This document shows, piece by piece, positions 34,022 to 46,020 of a DNA stretch of 64,000 bases. The stretch's first letter is position 1. Each line of letters starts with the position of its first letter. The position numbers were made by a program, and so were the translations under genes. Source of the DNA: Anthonomus grandis grandis (taxonomy: Eukaryota; Arthropoda; Insecta; Coleoptera; Curculionidae); contig NC_065546.1 of NCBI RefSeq assembly GCF_022605725.1, positions 28,454,227 to 28,518,226 on the forward strand, read 5' to 3'. The notes under the pieces were generated by a model, which did no database searches, was not told the origin of the DNA, and saw only the letters and a program-made list of their open reading frames with translations.

Positions 34022-34856
34022 TTTTTTTTAAAATAAATTATTATAACTAACCTGTAAACGTTTGCTATCACTTCCCTCGTTTGTCTATGAAGGACCTTAC
34101 CCTCAGTGAATTTATTCATTATAATAAATGTTATTATTCGTATATATGTAGACAATAATAAAACAAACTAAAAAATTAAATATTAGGTATTTCATGTAAG
34201 TAATAAAACAGTGAAACTCCAAACCTACAAAAATTACACTACCTACTTATAGGTATACACAACACTAATATCAGTTTTTTTAATTAATAGCCACAAATAA
34301 AACAAAATAATAAATAACATATAAAATAAACGGAATCCAAAAATCAACGATAAAACCTACGCCACTGTCAACCCTTCAATAGTAATCAATGTTTTAAAAC
34401 GGCAGCAAGCATTGTAAACAGGTGACGCTGTCCAATGAACTGTCGAAATAATTCATATCAAAAACACGTGCGGCGAGGGAAACCAATTCCAAAGCGTTCA
34501 GGTTCATAATGGCTGACCCCTATTATACAAGAAGTAGAGGAGTAGAAGTAGGAATGTAGAGGTGGAACGTAATGTTGCCAGATTTACTAAACATGATCCA
34601 TTTTTTGGACAAACATTTAAGTACTTAAGTACCATATTTAATGGTAAAACAATTGCGTATTAAAGCCAAAATGGAATAACTATTTAGATTATAATTCTTA
34701 ACATTTTACCCTCTATATCTTGTGATTGTAAAAAATCTTATATTGCATATTATTAGAAAGTAAGTCCCGCACAATTACGTTTTGAGGTTAAACGTGGCAA
34801 CGTCGAATATTTTGGCCCACATTCCTGCCGCTGTTTCAGATCCACTTGCCAGACTA

Positions 34857-35429
34857 TAGGTTGAGGAATTTAATATTATGTTTTTAACAAGAATGTTGAT
34901 TACATGTTAATAATATACAATTATTATTTCATAAAAGTTAAATATTTAAGTATGGTATATTGTATACTATTTAAGACGTTTATAAAATGCGTTTAATGGA
35001 GTGAGATTTTTTTAAAATAACTTTAGTACCAATGTAGATATATATTTTTTTAATTTGCAGATATGTTTTATGGACCAGGGAGCATTTTTCAGCGTACAAA
35101 GAAAAAATAATAATTTTTACCAATGACGTCCATAAGGAATTTATCGTAAATATCATTTAATTAAAAAAAGGTACACCACTGCATTTTCAAAAATAAATTT
35201 TATTTTAGAAAATGTATAATGTAGATGATGTATGTAAAATAAAATATTTTTTTATTTGTATATCCTATTTGTAATAATTATTGTTTTATGTACGTTAATG
35301 CATTTTCTTTTTTTTTCTAAACCTTTTTTTGTGCGTGATATTCCATTATTACCCTATAAGATATATACGAGTATGAAAAGTATATCGTATCCTACAAAGT
35401 GGCTTATATGTGATATCGTCGTTTTATCA
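34857..35429. other. intronic sequence, no recognised gene
   Basis: AT-rich. GGTACACCACTGC at 35170-35182 resembles, inverted, the motif at 524-541. Nothing else was recognised. Confidence 0.45.
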
Positions 35430-36500
35430 CATATTTGAGGTGTAGTGAATCGTATATGATATAAGTATCTTTTACAATTTACTAGATATACCTTGACCAT
35501 ATACGGTTGATAACTATACCAATAGTTTTAATTTAAAAACTGTATTTTTGAACCTAGATAATTAAAAGTTGTCTAGAACCAAAAAAAAAATAAATTTTTC
35601 CAAAACTTTCAAAATCAAAAACTGAATTTCCATTTATTGGCGATAAAAAATGGCGCACCTATTGCAATTTTCATAGCGAAACGCCTTGCTGTCGAGCAAT
35701 AAAATGGGTTTTTTTTTAAGCTTTACTCGAAATCCTTAAAGTTATATGAGAAAAGTATAGATACAAAAACTATAGATTTTTGTATCACATATAGTTTTCT
35801 GAAAAAGCATTTTTTTCTCAGGCAATTATTTTTTGCAAAAAAATGTTTTTCATTAACCCTTACTCCTCTACCCACTCCACACTACTTGCCACTAAGAAAT
35901 TGTTTTTAAAAATAATTTTTTTCCCAAATAATACGCATGGATAACGTGGTTTCGTTGTTAATATCTAATTTAATAACACAGATTGCTTGCTTATTTATTA
36001 TTGATATAATTATATATATGTATATTAATAAATAGTTAATACAAAAACATTGCTATTAGATTGGATATTATGGTCGAAAAACGGTGATTTCTCAAATAAT
36101 TTCTTGCTGGGTAAATGTTTTGGGTGGGCTAAGGGTCTTGTTGATGAAAAATAATGTTTATGCGGAAAACATATATTCAATATTTAATTAAATAACATTA
36201 CTTGTTTAAATTTTATATAATTTCATATGTAAATATGTAGTATAAAAATAGCGTTATTATATTAGATTTGGATAATATAGACGAAAAACACTGATTTTTC
36301 AGAAGAATTTCATCAAATATTTGAGGTATAGTAACCAAGTTTAAAAAGTAGATATGTTTTCAAATGCTGAAATTTTCTTCCTTTTGTAAACAGAATCGTA
36401 TATGATATACGTATATTCTTCGATTTAATAAATATATCTCGACCTTATACAGTTGATAAATGTACCAAGACCAAAAATTTACTAAAAAATCGTTGGATAA
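35430..36500. repeat. degenerate AT-rich repeat family
   Basis: Segments recur in the same orientation: 35455-35535 resembles 36401-36480 (TATGATATAMGTAT, then ATATACGGTTGATAA or ATACAGTTGATAA). 35990-36110 resembles 36195-36320 (ATTAGATTGGATATTATGGT versus ATTAGATTTGGATAATATAG), suggesting decayed units of about 200 bases. No coding content and no known family. Confidence 0.5.
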
Positions 36501-36884
36501 ACATATATTTGACGATAATAATATATGATGTATTGCTTGGGATTATTCCATGTTAAATAAAAATATTAATAAAATAATATTGGTCTGACGCATAATATTC
36601 AATTATTTATCGGTCACCGCATTTTTGGCAAAGCGTCCGTCGGGTCAGGAGGTGATTAATGATCGTCTCGGTATAGCAGAAAATATGTTGGGCCAATTTT
36701 TATTTTTTTTTAATTTACTTGAAATATGCTTTTATTATGTGACACAAAAATGAATTATTATCGATGCCGCAATTGGTGCTTGAGCAATTTTAGAGCCAAC
36801 GATTTTTAGAAAAAAAAAGTGCTTCATTAGAAAGATCATTTTAAAATGAAATTTCTCTATAAAAAAATAAAAATTTTAAGTAAA

Positions 36885-37090
36885 ATATTTTGGACACGTC
36901 ACTAGAAAGAAAAAACGACACTCTGGAAAAACTGATTGTGCATAGAAATCTGGAGAGGAAACGACTTCGAAGACGATGAATCGACAAAGTTAAGAGAATT
37001 CACCGGTGCTCCGTTTTAAGAAGACATCAGGAATGTCACAGACAGGAATAAATATGGAGGAAGATTGACCAAACCACAACTTAAATGGCA
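36885..37090 (+). pseudogene. RTE-like LINE C-terminal fragment
   Basis: Plus-strand frames show a FGHVTRKKNDTLEKLIV-like block followed by ERKRLRRR and a segment ending RNKYGGRLTKPQL. This matches the extreme C-terminus of RTE-type LINE reverse transcriptases (WFGHVARR...EGKRPRGRP...W...). Only about 65 residues are recognisable, with frame changes. Confidence 0.65.
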
Positions 37091-37209
37091 ACCATGAGAT
37101 CACAATACTGTATAATGAAATAGAATTATGAAATGAAATGAAATTAGAGAGATACAACAAAAGTTTTGTTTTTTTTTTGTTAAACAGTGGTTCATCCAAG
37201 TATTTCTTC

Positions 37210-37850
37210 ATTCTAATGTTATAGAAAACACACGAAAAAAATCGAAAAATCGTTGTATCGTTAATTGGTCAATCATCAGGCAAATACACAATCTTATTTT
37301 ATAATTCAATTTATTATTACGACACCTTTGGCTTTGATAAACGAATAGGAAAAGAGAAAATTATATATAGATACGCCTTTTATTCAATTTTGCTAAAAGG
37401 TTTTTTTTCTACCATATCAGATATAAATTGATAAAGCGCGTTGTCAAAGTTGAAGGTTAGCTGTTGTGCCCTTGATTTTACGTACTAGGGAAATCAGTAT
37501 ATATAAATCGACGGCTTGTCTTCTTTCGCGAACAATATCAATTCAGATATTGATATTCAATAGTAAGAAGCCAAAATTAATTAAGTGAAAGCATCCGACA
37601 AACAACAGTATTCAGACCTATGCCATTGTGAAAATTCAATTTCTATTATAGGGGTTGGCAAACTTTTTGTATAAAGAAAACTTCTTTGAAGTCTGTTTCT
37701 AATCAAAATCCCGGAAGTTCTAAAACAAGGGAGATCGAGAAGTCTTGGAACGGTTGGTTCTTTGCAAACTCTAGAACAAGGAAGGATATTGACTTTTTAG
37801 ACTGAATTATAATTATTAACGGTTTAGAAATTTAATTAACAACATCATAC
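37210..37850. other. intronic sequence with a plus-strand TATA-like site
   Basis: TATATAAA at 37500-37507 is followed by GC-richer DNA (to about 37540). No plus-strand coding exon was recognised downstream, so a promoter here is only a possibility. Confidence 0.3.
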
Positions 37851-37896
37851 CCTCTCGCCTCTTGGAGGTGCCTAAGATCGCTGCCAAGGCGGACAT
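37851..37896 (-). CDS. candidate alternative first exon (15-residue leader)
   Basis: ATG at 37894-37896 with A at -3 opens MSALAAILGTSKRRE and ends at a donor, GAGG|GTATGA, in phase 1. That is the same phase as all CaMKII linker cassettes and the hub exon at 18901, on the same strand. A TATAAAAG box lies about 95 bases upstream of the ATG (37988-37995, minus strand). If used, it would give a hub-containing product lacking the kinase. It might instead belong to an unrelated gene or be chance; I know of no homologue. Confidence 0.35.
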
Positions 37897-37987
37897 GGTA
37901 CTCCCGAAACACCCAATTTTGAACACGTTTGTGTATCTCTTTATTTCATCAGAAAAATGATAAGAGAAAATGAAAACACTTATAAGA

Positions 37988-37995
37988 CTTTTATA
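37988..37995 (-). promoter_or_regulatory. TATAAAAG box upstream of candidate first exon
   Basis: A perfect TATAAAAG on the minus strand, about 95 bases before the ATG at 37896. With initiation about 30 bases downstream, a 5' leader of about 65 bases would result. A single AT-rich motif in AT-rich DNA is weak evidence on its own. Confidence 0.35.
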
Positions 37996-38270
37996 CAATA
38001 GGAATCCATTCAAGACAGCACAAAATTAAATCGCACGTTTCGCGATAATCAAATCATTGAGCGATCTTAACGAACTAATTAGAAATGGTATCGAACTGCT
38101 CGGCTTAGGAACATGCGAACAACAAATAGATCAAGGAACGGCCAGTTATCCGTTAACTTACATATAGTTACGATTTACTGAACTATATTTAACACTTTCG
38201 GAGTTTCGGTCGTACACTACAAGATTATATGTTTAAGAGCACATTTTATTTGAAAGAATGAATATCTCAC

Positions 38271-38427
38271 CTTCGTTTTTTATTCCCCGGTATAAAATTG
38301 ACACGATTTTTCCAAAACAAATAAACACAGCAACAAGAGTAGCACAGTATATAAAGAGATACACATTTTCGCCTTCTTTAATTTCGAAATTTAATTCTTC
38401 GGGTAAAGCCGTCTTTCCTTTTTTCAT
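38271..38427 (-). CDS. candidate alphaKAP-like membrane-anchor first exon
   Basis: ATG at 38425-38427 opens 52 codons ending at donor GAAG|GTGAGA, phase 1. The N-terminal 21 residues are polar (MKKGKTALPEELNFEIKEGE). Residues 22-46 form one hydrophobic segment (VYLFIYCATLVAVFICFGKI, then VSILY), followed by RGIKNE. The donor phase allows in-frame splicing to the proline-rich exon, either micro-cassette, or directly to the hub exon at 18901. The predicted product would be a transmembrane anchor fused to the CaMKII hub without a kinase, the design of vertebrate alphaKAP made from an internal promoter of CAMK2A. There is no sequence similarity I can claim to alphaKAP itself. An upstream GTG-initiated extension of the frame exists but is not needed. 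Confidence 0.42.
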
Positions 38428-41400
38428 ATCGTTATAAGTTCTGGAAAATTTTATATTACAATCAATTTTTTTAAACAACACATGATCATTTTTAACTACT
38501 GACCAGTCAAGTCCGGCAACTATACAACCGTTCTAAAAATATCCATCGTTTCTCATTCGGAAAACATGGCATAATTGGATGGATTCAAGTTCACGAATTC
38601 AGTTTTTGGACTTTTCTTCGTGCTTTTAAGTGCTTTTATAATTTTTTTCCACGTATATGGTCAGCTTTACCGATCGGTTTAACAATGTTTGGTTAACAGG
38701 ACGCGGGTCTTAGTTAAAACTAACTCAGGTCTGTCACTGGTCCAAAATTAAATCGACCGCGGATCGATGAGGCTTGTAAGTAAACGCTATAATTAGAACT
38801 TACTTATTCATATATCCACTTTTGTGTTTATTTTTGAAAAAACATTGTTACTGGCAGTATAAATTTAAAATTTGGGTATAAATTTAAATGTTTTCTTCGT
38901 TTCAATATAAGGTGACCATCTTAACGAAAAAAAAAAAGAAAAAGAAAGGGTAGACACGTAAATTTCAATATAAATCCGGAGTAACGAAATCCAAGACGAT
39001 AAAAATCTATCTTTATTTTTAGCACGTTTTCGAAACAAAGACAAAGAATAATAAATGTATCTGCGATATCCGAGAAATAATTTTAAGCCGAAAAAAATAT
39101 TGTCTTAAATAGTCAGCAGTGTCGTAATTATTTATTTTAGAATAAATTTTACAGAACTTCATAGAAAATGTTTGTTGCGTACGTATAAAATATACATGTC
39201 CAACCAACGAAGGTCCTGAGTGCGGATACCAATGTATTAATTGGCAATAATAAGTACCAACTGCCCGAATAGCACACATCCTCCAATGTCCTACATTGGT
39301 CCAAGCTAGGTTGAAATGTCCATGGATTGATTATGGACATCCTGTGGATTATAATTTTGTATAAGCCAAATGATAATAATTCATAATAATAAATTATCTT
39401 TATCCAATGGACCATCATTGGCCTTCCAAAAGATGTTTTGAAAAGTATAGTTAGTTTACCAATAGATAGATTTTTTGAAAAGCCATTGGACTCATTTTTA
39501 TAGGTACATCAGACATTTACATTATTCGTCGAAAGGTGTTTCTTCATTTTGGTGAAAATGCATAACAATTTTTAAACCCACTGCTTAAAAAAATGGGAAA
39601 GCATTGGGAAAATACTATAATGAATTAATGAAAGCCCATTGAACTCATCATTTCATTTTGTACAAGGTCTTTCTCCATATATTGGCTCCCTTCTACAGAG
39701 GTTAGGTGAAAGTAGAAGAAAAAAATTTTATACAAAACTTTTGGAGTTTTACTTTAAATTTTTGAATCCGATGTTAAATTTTTTTTTCTCTTTTAGAAAT
39801 GTCAAATTTTGACACATCGTTAGTTTTTCCTTTTAGAATGCTCTATATATGACTTCATAGTTAAAAAAAAATAAATTTTCCGATTTCAAATATATATGAT
39901 TTTATAACTTTTAATTAGTTTTCAAATATCGGGCTCCAAACTTTAAAAAAATTAAATATTGAAGATCTTGGTAGGGAATTGCATTGTTAATGTTTGACAT
40001 TTACTAGGAAACAAATATTTCTATTATAAATTATATTTACCAAAATCATAGACAATTAATAATAAATACGATACAAAAGACTGAACAAGATTATATAAAT
40101 TGTATTAATAGTGGTGGTGGTCATATAGAGCAGTTATAATTATTTGGATTTAAAGTTAAACAATTATTAAAATAATGTACTTTTTCAAAAAAACCTAAAT
40201 ATCCCTAAATAAATATTAAATCTTAAGGTTTTATTATATAGGAGCGTCTGCGACTATATTATGCACGCCACGTCCGACCCTAATTTTCGTGTTTTTTGAG
40301 AAATAAAAATTCATATCTTTGGCTGTATGGCTAGCGAAACGATGAAATTTGGCATAGGGCCTCTTAATACATTGAAAATGATGGATCCGTAAACAATTTT
40401 TTTTTCCGGTACCACCAAACGGAGCGGTACTATCTCAAAGTCAAAAATTCATAAAAAAACGGGTCAAATTCCTTCCAGGTGCGAGAACTCAAATAAAAAG
40501 CTTTTAAACGACTTGAAATTTTTAGGACCTAAGGGCTATTAGAAGCTTAAGAGCTGTATACTTTTTGGGCCAGATCGGTATACAGGGTGAGTTATTATAA
40601 GTGAACAAAAGTGACTAAAAAAAATTCAAACTTCTCCAGAGGCTAAAAAAAATTATAAAAAAAGTGTTTCGGCGAAAAGACTTAATTTTATGAGAGATTT
40701 CACATACTTGGAGCTTTTTTTTGTAAAAAATGTATTATACGAGTTCTGGCATTTTCAGTTTTTTGGAATTTTCTGCCAAACGATACTTATTTTGGGAAAA
40801 AAAATTTTTTTTCAAAAAATAACTTCATTCTTTATCTTTCATATGCCATATAACCGAAATTTTTGTAAACCATACAGGGCGAGCAATAATGAACTTTACC
40901 CATGAAGGTCCGACCCAAAAATCACTTATTAAATAACTTTTTGGTGGTGGCACCTGGACTATTTATATTCTCAGGTATTAAATACTTTAATAACCCTATT
41001 ATTTGTGTAAAATTACAATCTTTCAACTTAATAGGTTCTGAGCAATTCGAATTTTCGCGTTTAATTCATTTGCAGCGTCCCTGTACATGGTGAAAAGATC
41101 AAGCAACATCTAAAAGATCCAAAATTTTGTTTTACAACACATACTACTACATTTCAGGGTTCCAGCGATAGTACAAGTACCCGAAAAATGCGATTTTATA
41201 AAGAAAGTCAATTTTTTTGCATTTTTTCAGGTAATTGGAGGTGTCAACCTAAACTCTAAAGAAATGGCTAGTGGGAACAATACTTTGACGCCTGGTGTGG
41301 GAACATTTTTTAGTCGTGACAGGTGGCCGGGACTTGGTTGGGTTTTTTGTAAAATTATCAATGAAAATGAATCGGAAACGATCAGGGAAAGGAAGCACCG

Positions 41401-41764
41401 AATCAGAAAATGAATGGGCTTTCCGAATATGTGCATATCACTTGGGGAAATTGTGTATTGCGGCCAGGAAAATTCGGCAAACATTTTGACATTTTTGACA
41501 TCTTCGAAAAATTCCGTTTTTTTTTGAAATGTCAGTGTGTTTATACCGGGGTGAGTCAAAGTGAAATTTGCTCTATTATTTTATTAAAAATATTCGAATA
41601 TATACGCGGGTCAGTCGTAATGATCTACTTAATTTAAAATATGAATTAAGATATTAGGTGAGTTTTATGCTATTTAGTTTATTATTAATAAATGTTAACA
41701 ATTCTTAAACATTGGTTTTGGGATATAAATAATAATTTTTCGAATTTATTCATTTTTTAGGTTA
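38428..41764. other. intronic sequence with scattered transposon ends
   Basis: No coding region was recognised. TACAGGGTGAGTTATTATAA at 40574 and TACAGGGCGAGCAATAATGA at 40873 look like ends of related TA-flanked elements, with similar ending words. Open frames in 39.0-39.4 kb and 41.2-41.6 kb show no family features. Confidence 0.45.
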
Positions 41765-42490
41765 GCCGAGTCTCATAACTCTTTTGGTTTTGGTGCGATT
41801 TGGTTGAAATTTGGTACCTAGAGTTTATTTAGGATAAGATTAATACATTTTGACAGATATTTAACATGACTATGTTTTAAGGTCACGTGACTACCTTAAC
41901 TTTTTAACTATTGGTCTGATTCGCTTAAAACTTGGTATTTGGGGTTTATTTAGGATGCAATTATTAATTTTTGACAGATATTTGACATTTGACTTCCAGG
42001 TCACGTGACTATTGGTACTTTTTTGCTATGAGTCCGATTGGGTTCAAATTTGGTATTTGGGCTTTATTTAGGATGAAATTACTATTTCTGACAGATATGT
42101 GACATTTGAGTTTTGGGTCACGTGACTATTGTAACTTTTTTGCTATGAGTCCGATTGGGTTGAAATTTGCTATTTGGGCTTTATTTAGGATACAATTATT
42201 ACATTTTAACAGATATTTAACAAATTATATTTTAAAGTCACGTGACCTTCATAATTTTTTTGCTGTTGATTCGCTTGGGTTGAAATTTAGTATTTGGGAT
42301 TTATTTAGGATACAAGTAATAAAATACAGAAATTTAACATATAGAATTTTAAAGTCACGTGACTTTCATAACTTTTTTGCTATTGATCCGATTGGGTTCA
42401 AATTTGGAATTTGGGGTTTATTTAGGGTGCATTTGTTGATTTTTTACAAAATTTTAAAATATTAAGTTCTAGGGTCACGTGACTCAAAAT
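41765..42490 (+). repeat. ~118-bp tandem array, six units, each with GTCACGTGAC
   Basis: Six units share a GATTNGNTTGAAATTTGGTA-like core and TTTATTTAGGATRCAATTAT. Each ends in the exact decamer GTCACGTGAC, at 41882, 42000, 42117, 42237, 42354 and 42474 (spacings 118, 117, 120, 117, 120). The decamer is a perfect palindrome with an E-box core. The unit bodies diverge while the decamer does not vary. The array lies immediately left of the Tc1-like element at 42531. Confidence 0.93.
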
Positions 42491-42879
42491 TTCCTATTCG
42501 ATTGAAATTTGCTATTAGATGATATGTATATACAGTGTGACCCATTTGTTTTCGGGTCACCCTGATAAAAAGTTTATTTCTGGTGCGATTTTGCTCAGGT
42601 TTTTTTTTAAATGTTACGTCCAGAAAAACTGCATCATTATAACAAAAAAAATTCTGCCATGCAAATTCCAAGGCCTACTAATGTCAGTTTTTAAGGGCCA
42701 AATTTTAAGAAACCATGCTAGGCATTTTTTTAGCAAAAAATTGTGCACACCACTGGATTCGGCATCCCCAAAAACGGCCTTATACCAAATTTCACCAAAA
42801 AATATTAAATAATAACAATTTTATGATAAAAAAAAGAAATGCGCTTTACCTCTAAATTGTCTCTATAACTATGTGTGTA

Positions 42880-44942
42880 GAGCAATAAAACCTCATTAGG
42901 TATGCAAAAGTGGTACCTGGTGATCCACCAATATTTTATGCCACTACCTGAGTTGGGTATTAGTTTCAATGTAAAATTCTTTCTTTTCGTTGATTGCAGG
43001 TAGTGCCACCCGGTTTTGGGTCAATTTATGAGTTTTGCCCATTGTTACCCACTGATAAACATTGAAAACGGTTCGCCAAAGGCGTGTAACTGGGACTTGT
43101 TTTTTACCTTATAATTAATGTACTTAAATGCTATTTTATTTTAGAAAGTTACTTTTGTTTAAATGGATAATATATTTTTTTCACAAATTTATTGAACATA
43201 ATATGTAGAGTAAAACAGTTGAAAATGTCACTTTTGGATCTGGCACTTTTTGAACAGTGTATAACAATTTTAAATTATAATAGATTGTAGTCTTCTTCGT
43301 CATCTGACGAACTGTCATCACCTCTTGACATTATAATTAAAGGATCGACTGTCTGATCGATGAGGTTGTCAAGATCCCACATTTTGTCCTCTTGCTTAAT
43401 TACATGTTGGACTGCTTTTCGCCAATTCTCTGGTGTCGCTTCCGTAATGGCTTGATCAAACAGTAGCTTAACATCTTTCATTTTAAAAGTCGTGTTTTGT
43501 CTTGCTACAAATCCTTTTACCTGCGCCCATATCAGTTTCATTTAGTTCGCAATGATATGGCGGTAAGCGCAGTACAGTTATATTATATTTTTCGGCTATA
43601 TCTACCACGGCGTATTTCATGAAACGAATTTTGTGTAAGTTTGCTATTGCCAGCAGTTCTTTTTTTATCAAATTTGCTTCAAACGCAATACCTTTTGCAG
43701 TCAGCCAATCGATAATTTCTTGCTTTCTCTAACTTGAAGTTGGCGTCTTCTCTATTCGCCGTGAATGATAGCTTGCGTTATCCATAACCACCACCGAATT
43801 AGCCGGAAAAAATTTTATCATTTCACCAAAATAGTCCTCGAAAACGTCTGAGTTCATGTCTTCATGGTAATCTCCTGTGCGAGTCGACTCAAAGGTTAGC
43901 AGACCTTCTTTTAAAAATCCCTCTTCGCTTCCAATATGTGTGATTATAAGTCTTTTTCCTTTTCCCGAAGGTACTTTAATACCCGTAGACAGGCCTTCTA
44001 TGAAAGCTTGGCGAGCACTGGTTATATTTTTGTCTTGCCACATTTTTTGGACTATATAAACTTCGTTAATCCACGTCTCATCAAGATAAAAAACTTTCTT
44101 TTGCTCCCTGCGGTACTGCTTGATACTTCTCAAGTATTGTCGTCTCCAACAAACAATTTCGTCGCTCTCCAGTAAAAGTGCTTTGCGGTTCTGCTTTTCC
44201 CAGGCAAAATCCATATTTTTTAAAGTTTTCCATAAAAGTTTTCTACTTATCAACGGAATACTGTCATCTCGGCCAAGCTCCATTAAAATTTTGTCTAGGG
44301 TGGGTATTTCCTTTTTAAAATAAAAAGAGTGAACTTTTCTTCGAATTATACATTTAGTATTTTCATCAAGGACTTTTGTAGGTCGTCCTGGCTTTTGCTT
44401 GGGAGATTCCACTTGACCTGCTACTTTTCTTTCCCGCAACAATTTGAAAATGGTGGACTTTCCAATTCCACTCATTCGAGAACATTTTTCAACAATTTCT
44501 TGCACAGTAAAACTAGGGTAATCGTGTTTTATGCAATCATGTACATTTAAAATAATAACTTTTTCACTCAGCGATAGTGGAGAATTTTTAGTACATCTTT
44601 TCGTTGGACTGAATACCTCCATTTTTTAAATATTGGGATAATAATATTGTGATTACACTACAGCGTAGCAATGACTACTAACGTTTAAAATATGATTTAA
44701 AAGTATTTATAGTCTGTATATATTACCTGACCCCATTTTTGCATGTTACAAAGCGTTAAAAGATAGGTACCTATACAAAAGGATTAAAAGTATTTATTTA
44801 GTATTTAATCTCTTTCAAAATAAAGGCATTTAATCCGTGAAAATTAAATTCATAAATATTATAAGTACCTGCGCCTATGAACTACCACGAAATGTAGCCA
44901 AACAGAACGGAATTCCCCAGTTTATTGCTCTATACACTTCTG
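42880..44942 (-). mobile_element. IS630-like element nested in the Tc1-like element
   Basis: Short inverted termini TAGAGCAATAAA occur near 42880 (plus strand) and near 44930 (minus strand, after TGTA), flanking a minus-strand DDE_3 transposase. Exact ends are uncertain because the similarity covers only about 17 bases. The position inside the larger element shows it inserted second. Confidence 0.65.
43275..44622 (-). pseudogene. IS630-like transposase (one stop, one frameshift)
   Basis: ATG at 44622 opens a 297-residue frame: HTH region with SGIGKSTIFKLLRERKVAGQ, KQKPGRPTKVL, then the core KVFYLDETWINEVY (first Asp) and FFPANSVVVMDNASYHSRRI (second Asp). A TAG at 43729-43731 interrupts PTSS/RKQEIIDWL in the same frame. 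The third block LRLPPYHCELNE is frame-shifted exactly where NPIE should stand, and the frame then continues with KLIWAQVKGFVARQ. An acidic tail with GDDSSSDDEEDYNLL ends at 43275. It is related to, but clearly distinct from, the element at 32.2-34.0 kb. Confidence 0.87.
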
Positions 44943-45038
44943 AAATAGAGGATAAAAATTATTGAAATATCGAACTCTATTGTATCATCTAACTGTCAAA
45001 AGTGGTAATAGAACGTGTTTAGATAGTATTAGTAATCA

Positions 45039-46020
45039 TGGAAAATTTAAATTTAAGAGAAAAAATTTAAATTGTTCGTCTTGTTGGTGGTAACACGCGT
45101 TCGATGAGAGAAGCTGCCAGAGAATTTAATATTAGGCATCCTGATAGACCAGTAAGTCTAAGTACTGTGCAACGTGTTAATAAAACTTTCAATGAAACAG
45201 GATCTGTTTCGAAAAATCTACTTAAAAATAGACATAATGGACGGCGTGGGCTCAGAAGAAATGAAAATTACATTTTGGAATATTTTAACGGCATTCCTCG
45301 AAGTAGTGTCAGAACGGCTAGTTTGGTCCTTAACATCCCCAGAGAAAGTATAAGAAGATGTTTGCAAAAAAATAACATAAAAGCATTTAAGCCAAAATTT
45401 TTGCACACCTTAGAGGATGGTGACCAGGCAAGAAGATTAGAGTTTTGCTATTGGCTTCAGGGAGAATATTTAAACAATAGAAACTTTCTAGATGAAATCC
45501 TTTTTAGCGATGAAGCCACTTTTACCACAAATGGCGTAGTCTCTAGTCAAAATTGCCGCCACTGGTCCGTGCAGAATCCAGAATTTATAATAAATGCAAG
45601 GAGACAGTATTCGCAAAAAATTAACGTTTGGTGTGGAATACTAAGCGACAAAATTATTGGCCCTTTTTTCTTTAATGGTAATTTGAATACAATTGAATTT
45701 TTTAATTTTCTTGAGAATGAAGCTTCAATTAGATCGTTGTCCTGTCCATAATGCTCGTTTAATAAGAGACTGGTTAAATCAACATTTTGAAAACTGTTGG
45801 ATAGGACGAAACAGTCCTTTCGTTGAGTGGCCACCGAGATAACACATCTCGTGAGAGTGATTTTTTTCTCTGGGGCTTAAAGAAAAATTGTACAAATCAA
45901 GACCTCAAAATTTAGAAGATCTACAAGTAAGAATAATCCAGGTTTGTTCAGAAACTACTCAGAGCAAGTCCGTAAAGTTATTTTAAATGTAGGCAAAAGG
46001 AATATAAAATGCATAAAAAA
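45039..46020 (+). pseudogene. Tc1-like transposase of the outer element
   Basis: Starts MENLNLREKI, has a stop at about 45068, then VRLVGGNTRSMREAAREFNI and an HTH-bearing region with RRCLQKNNIKAFKP. The catalytic block is EILFSDEATFTTNGVVSSQN (first Asp) and WCGILSDKIIGPFFFNGN. After 45751 the frame breaks, with a deletion where the second Asp block and WPP.SPDL would be (only EWPPR remains near 45825). It resumes as RKVILNVGKRNIKCIKNNGG. Confidence 0.82.

Larger units (their letters stand above)
31307..34856 (-). mobile_element. IS630-like (DDE_3) transposon with TA target sites
   Basis: The termini are inverted. Left: TACAGTGTGGCAGACGGATC. Right, read on the minus strand: TATAGTCTGGCAAGTGGATC. 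Both continue TGAAACA, with TA at each edge. The element contains a minus-strand DDE_3-type transposase with at least one spliceosomal intron, and a MITE near its left end (31526-31810). Confidence 0.8.

Noticed and set aside
38498..38525. TATAG and TCAGT pair as core promoter of the alphaKAP-like exon
   Set aside because: TATA-to-initiator spacing is only about 24 bases and both words are weak, so it was not listed as a feature.
39019..39418. Two overlapping minus-strand frames considered as exons
   Set aside because: No family features, no phase-compatible donor or acceptor, and an alternative frame is equally open.
42106..42465. 119-codon frame with three 40-residue repeats
   Set aside because: It is a by-product of the 118-120-bp tandem array; nothing suggests a protein apart from the repeat period being close to a multiple of three.
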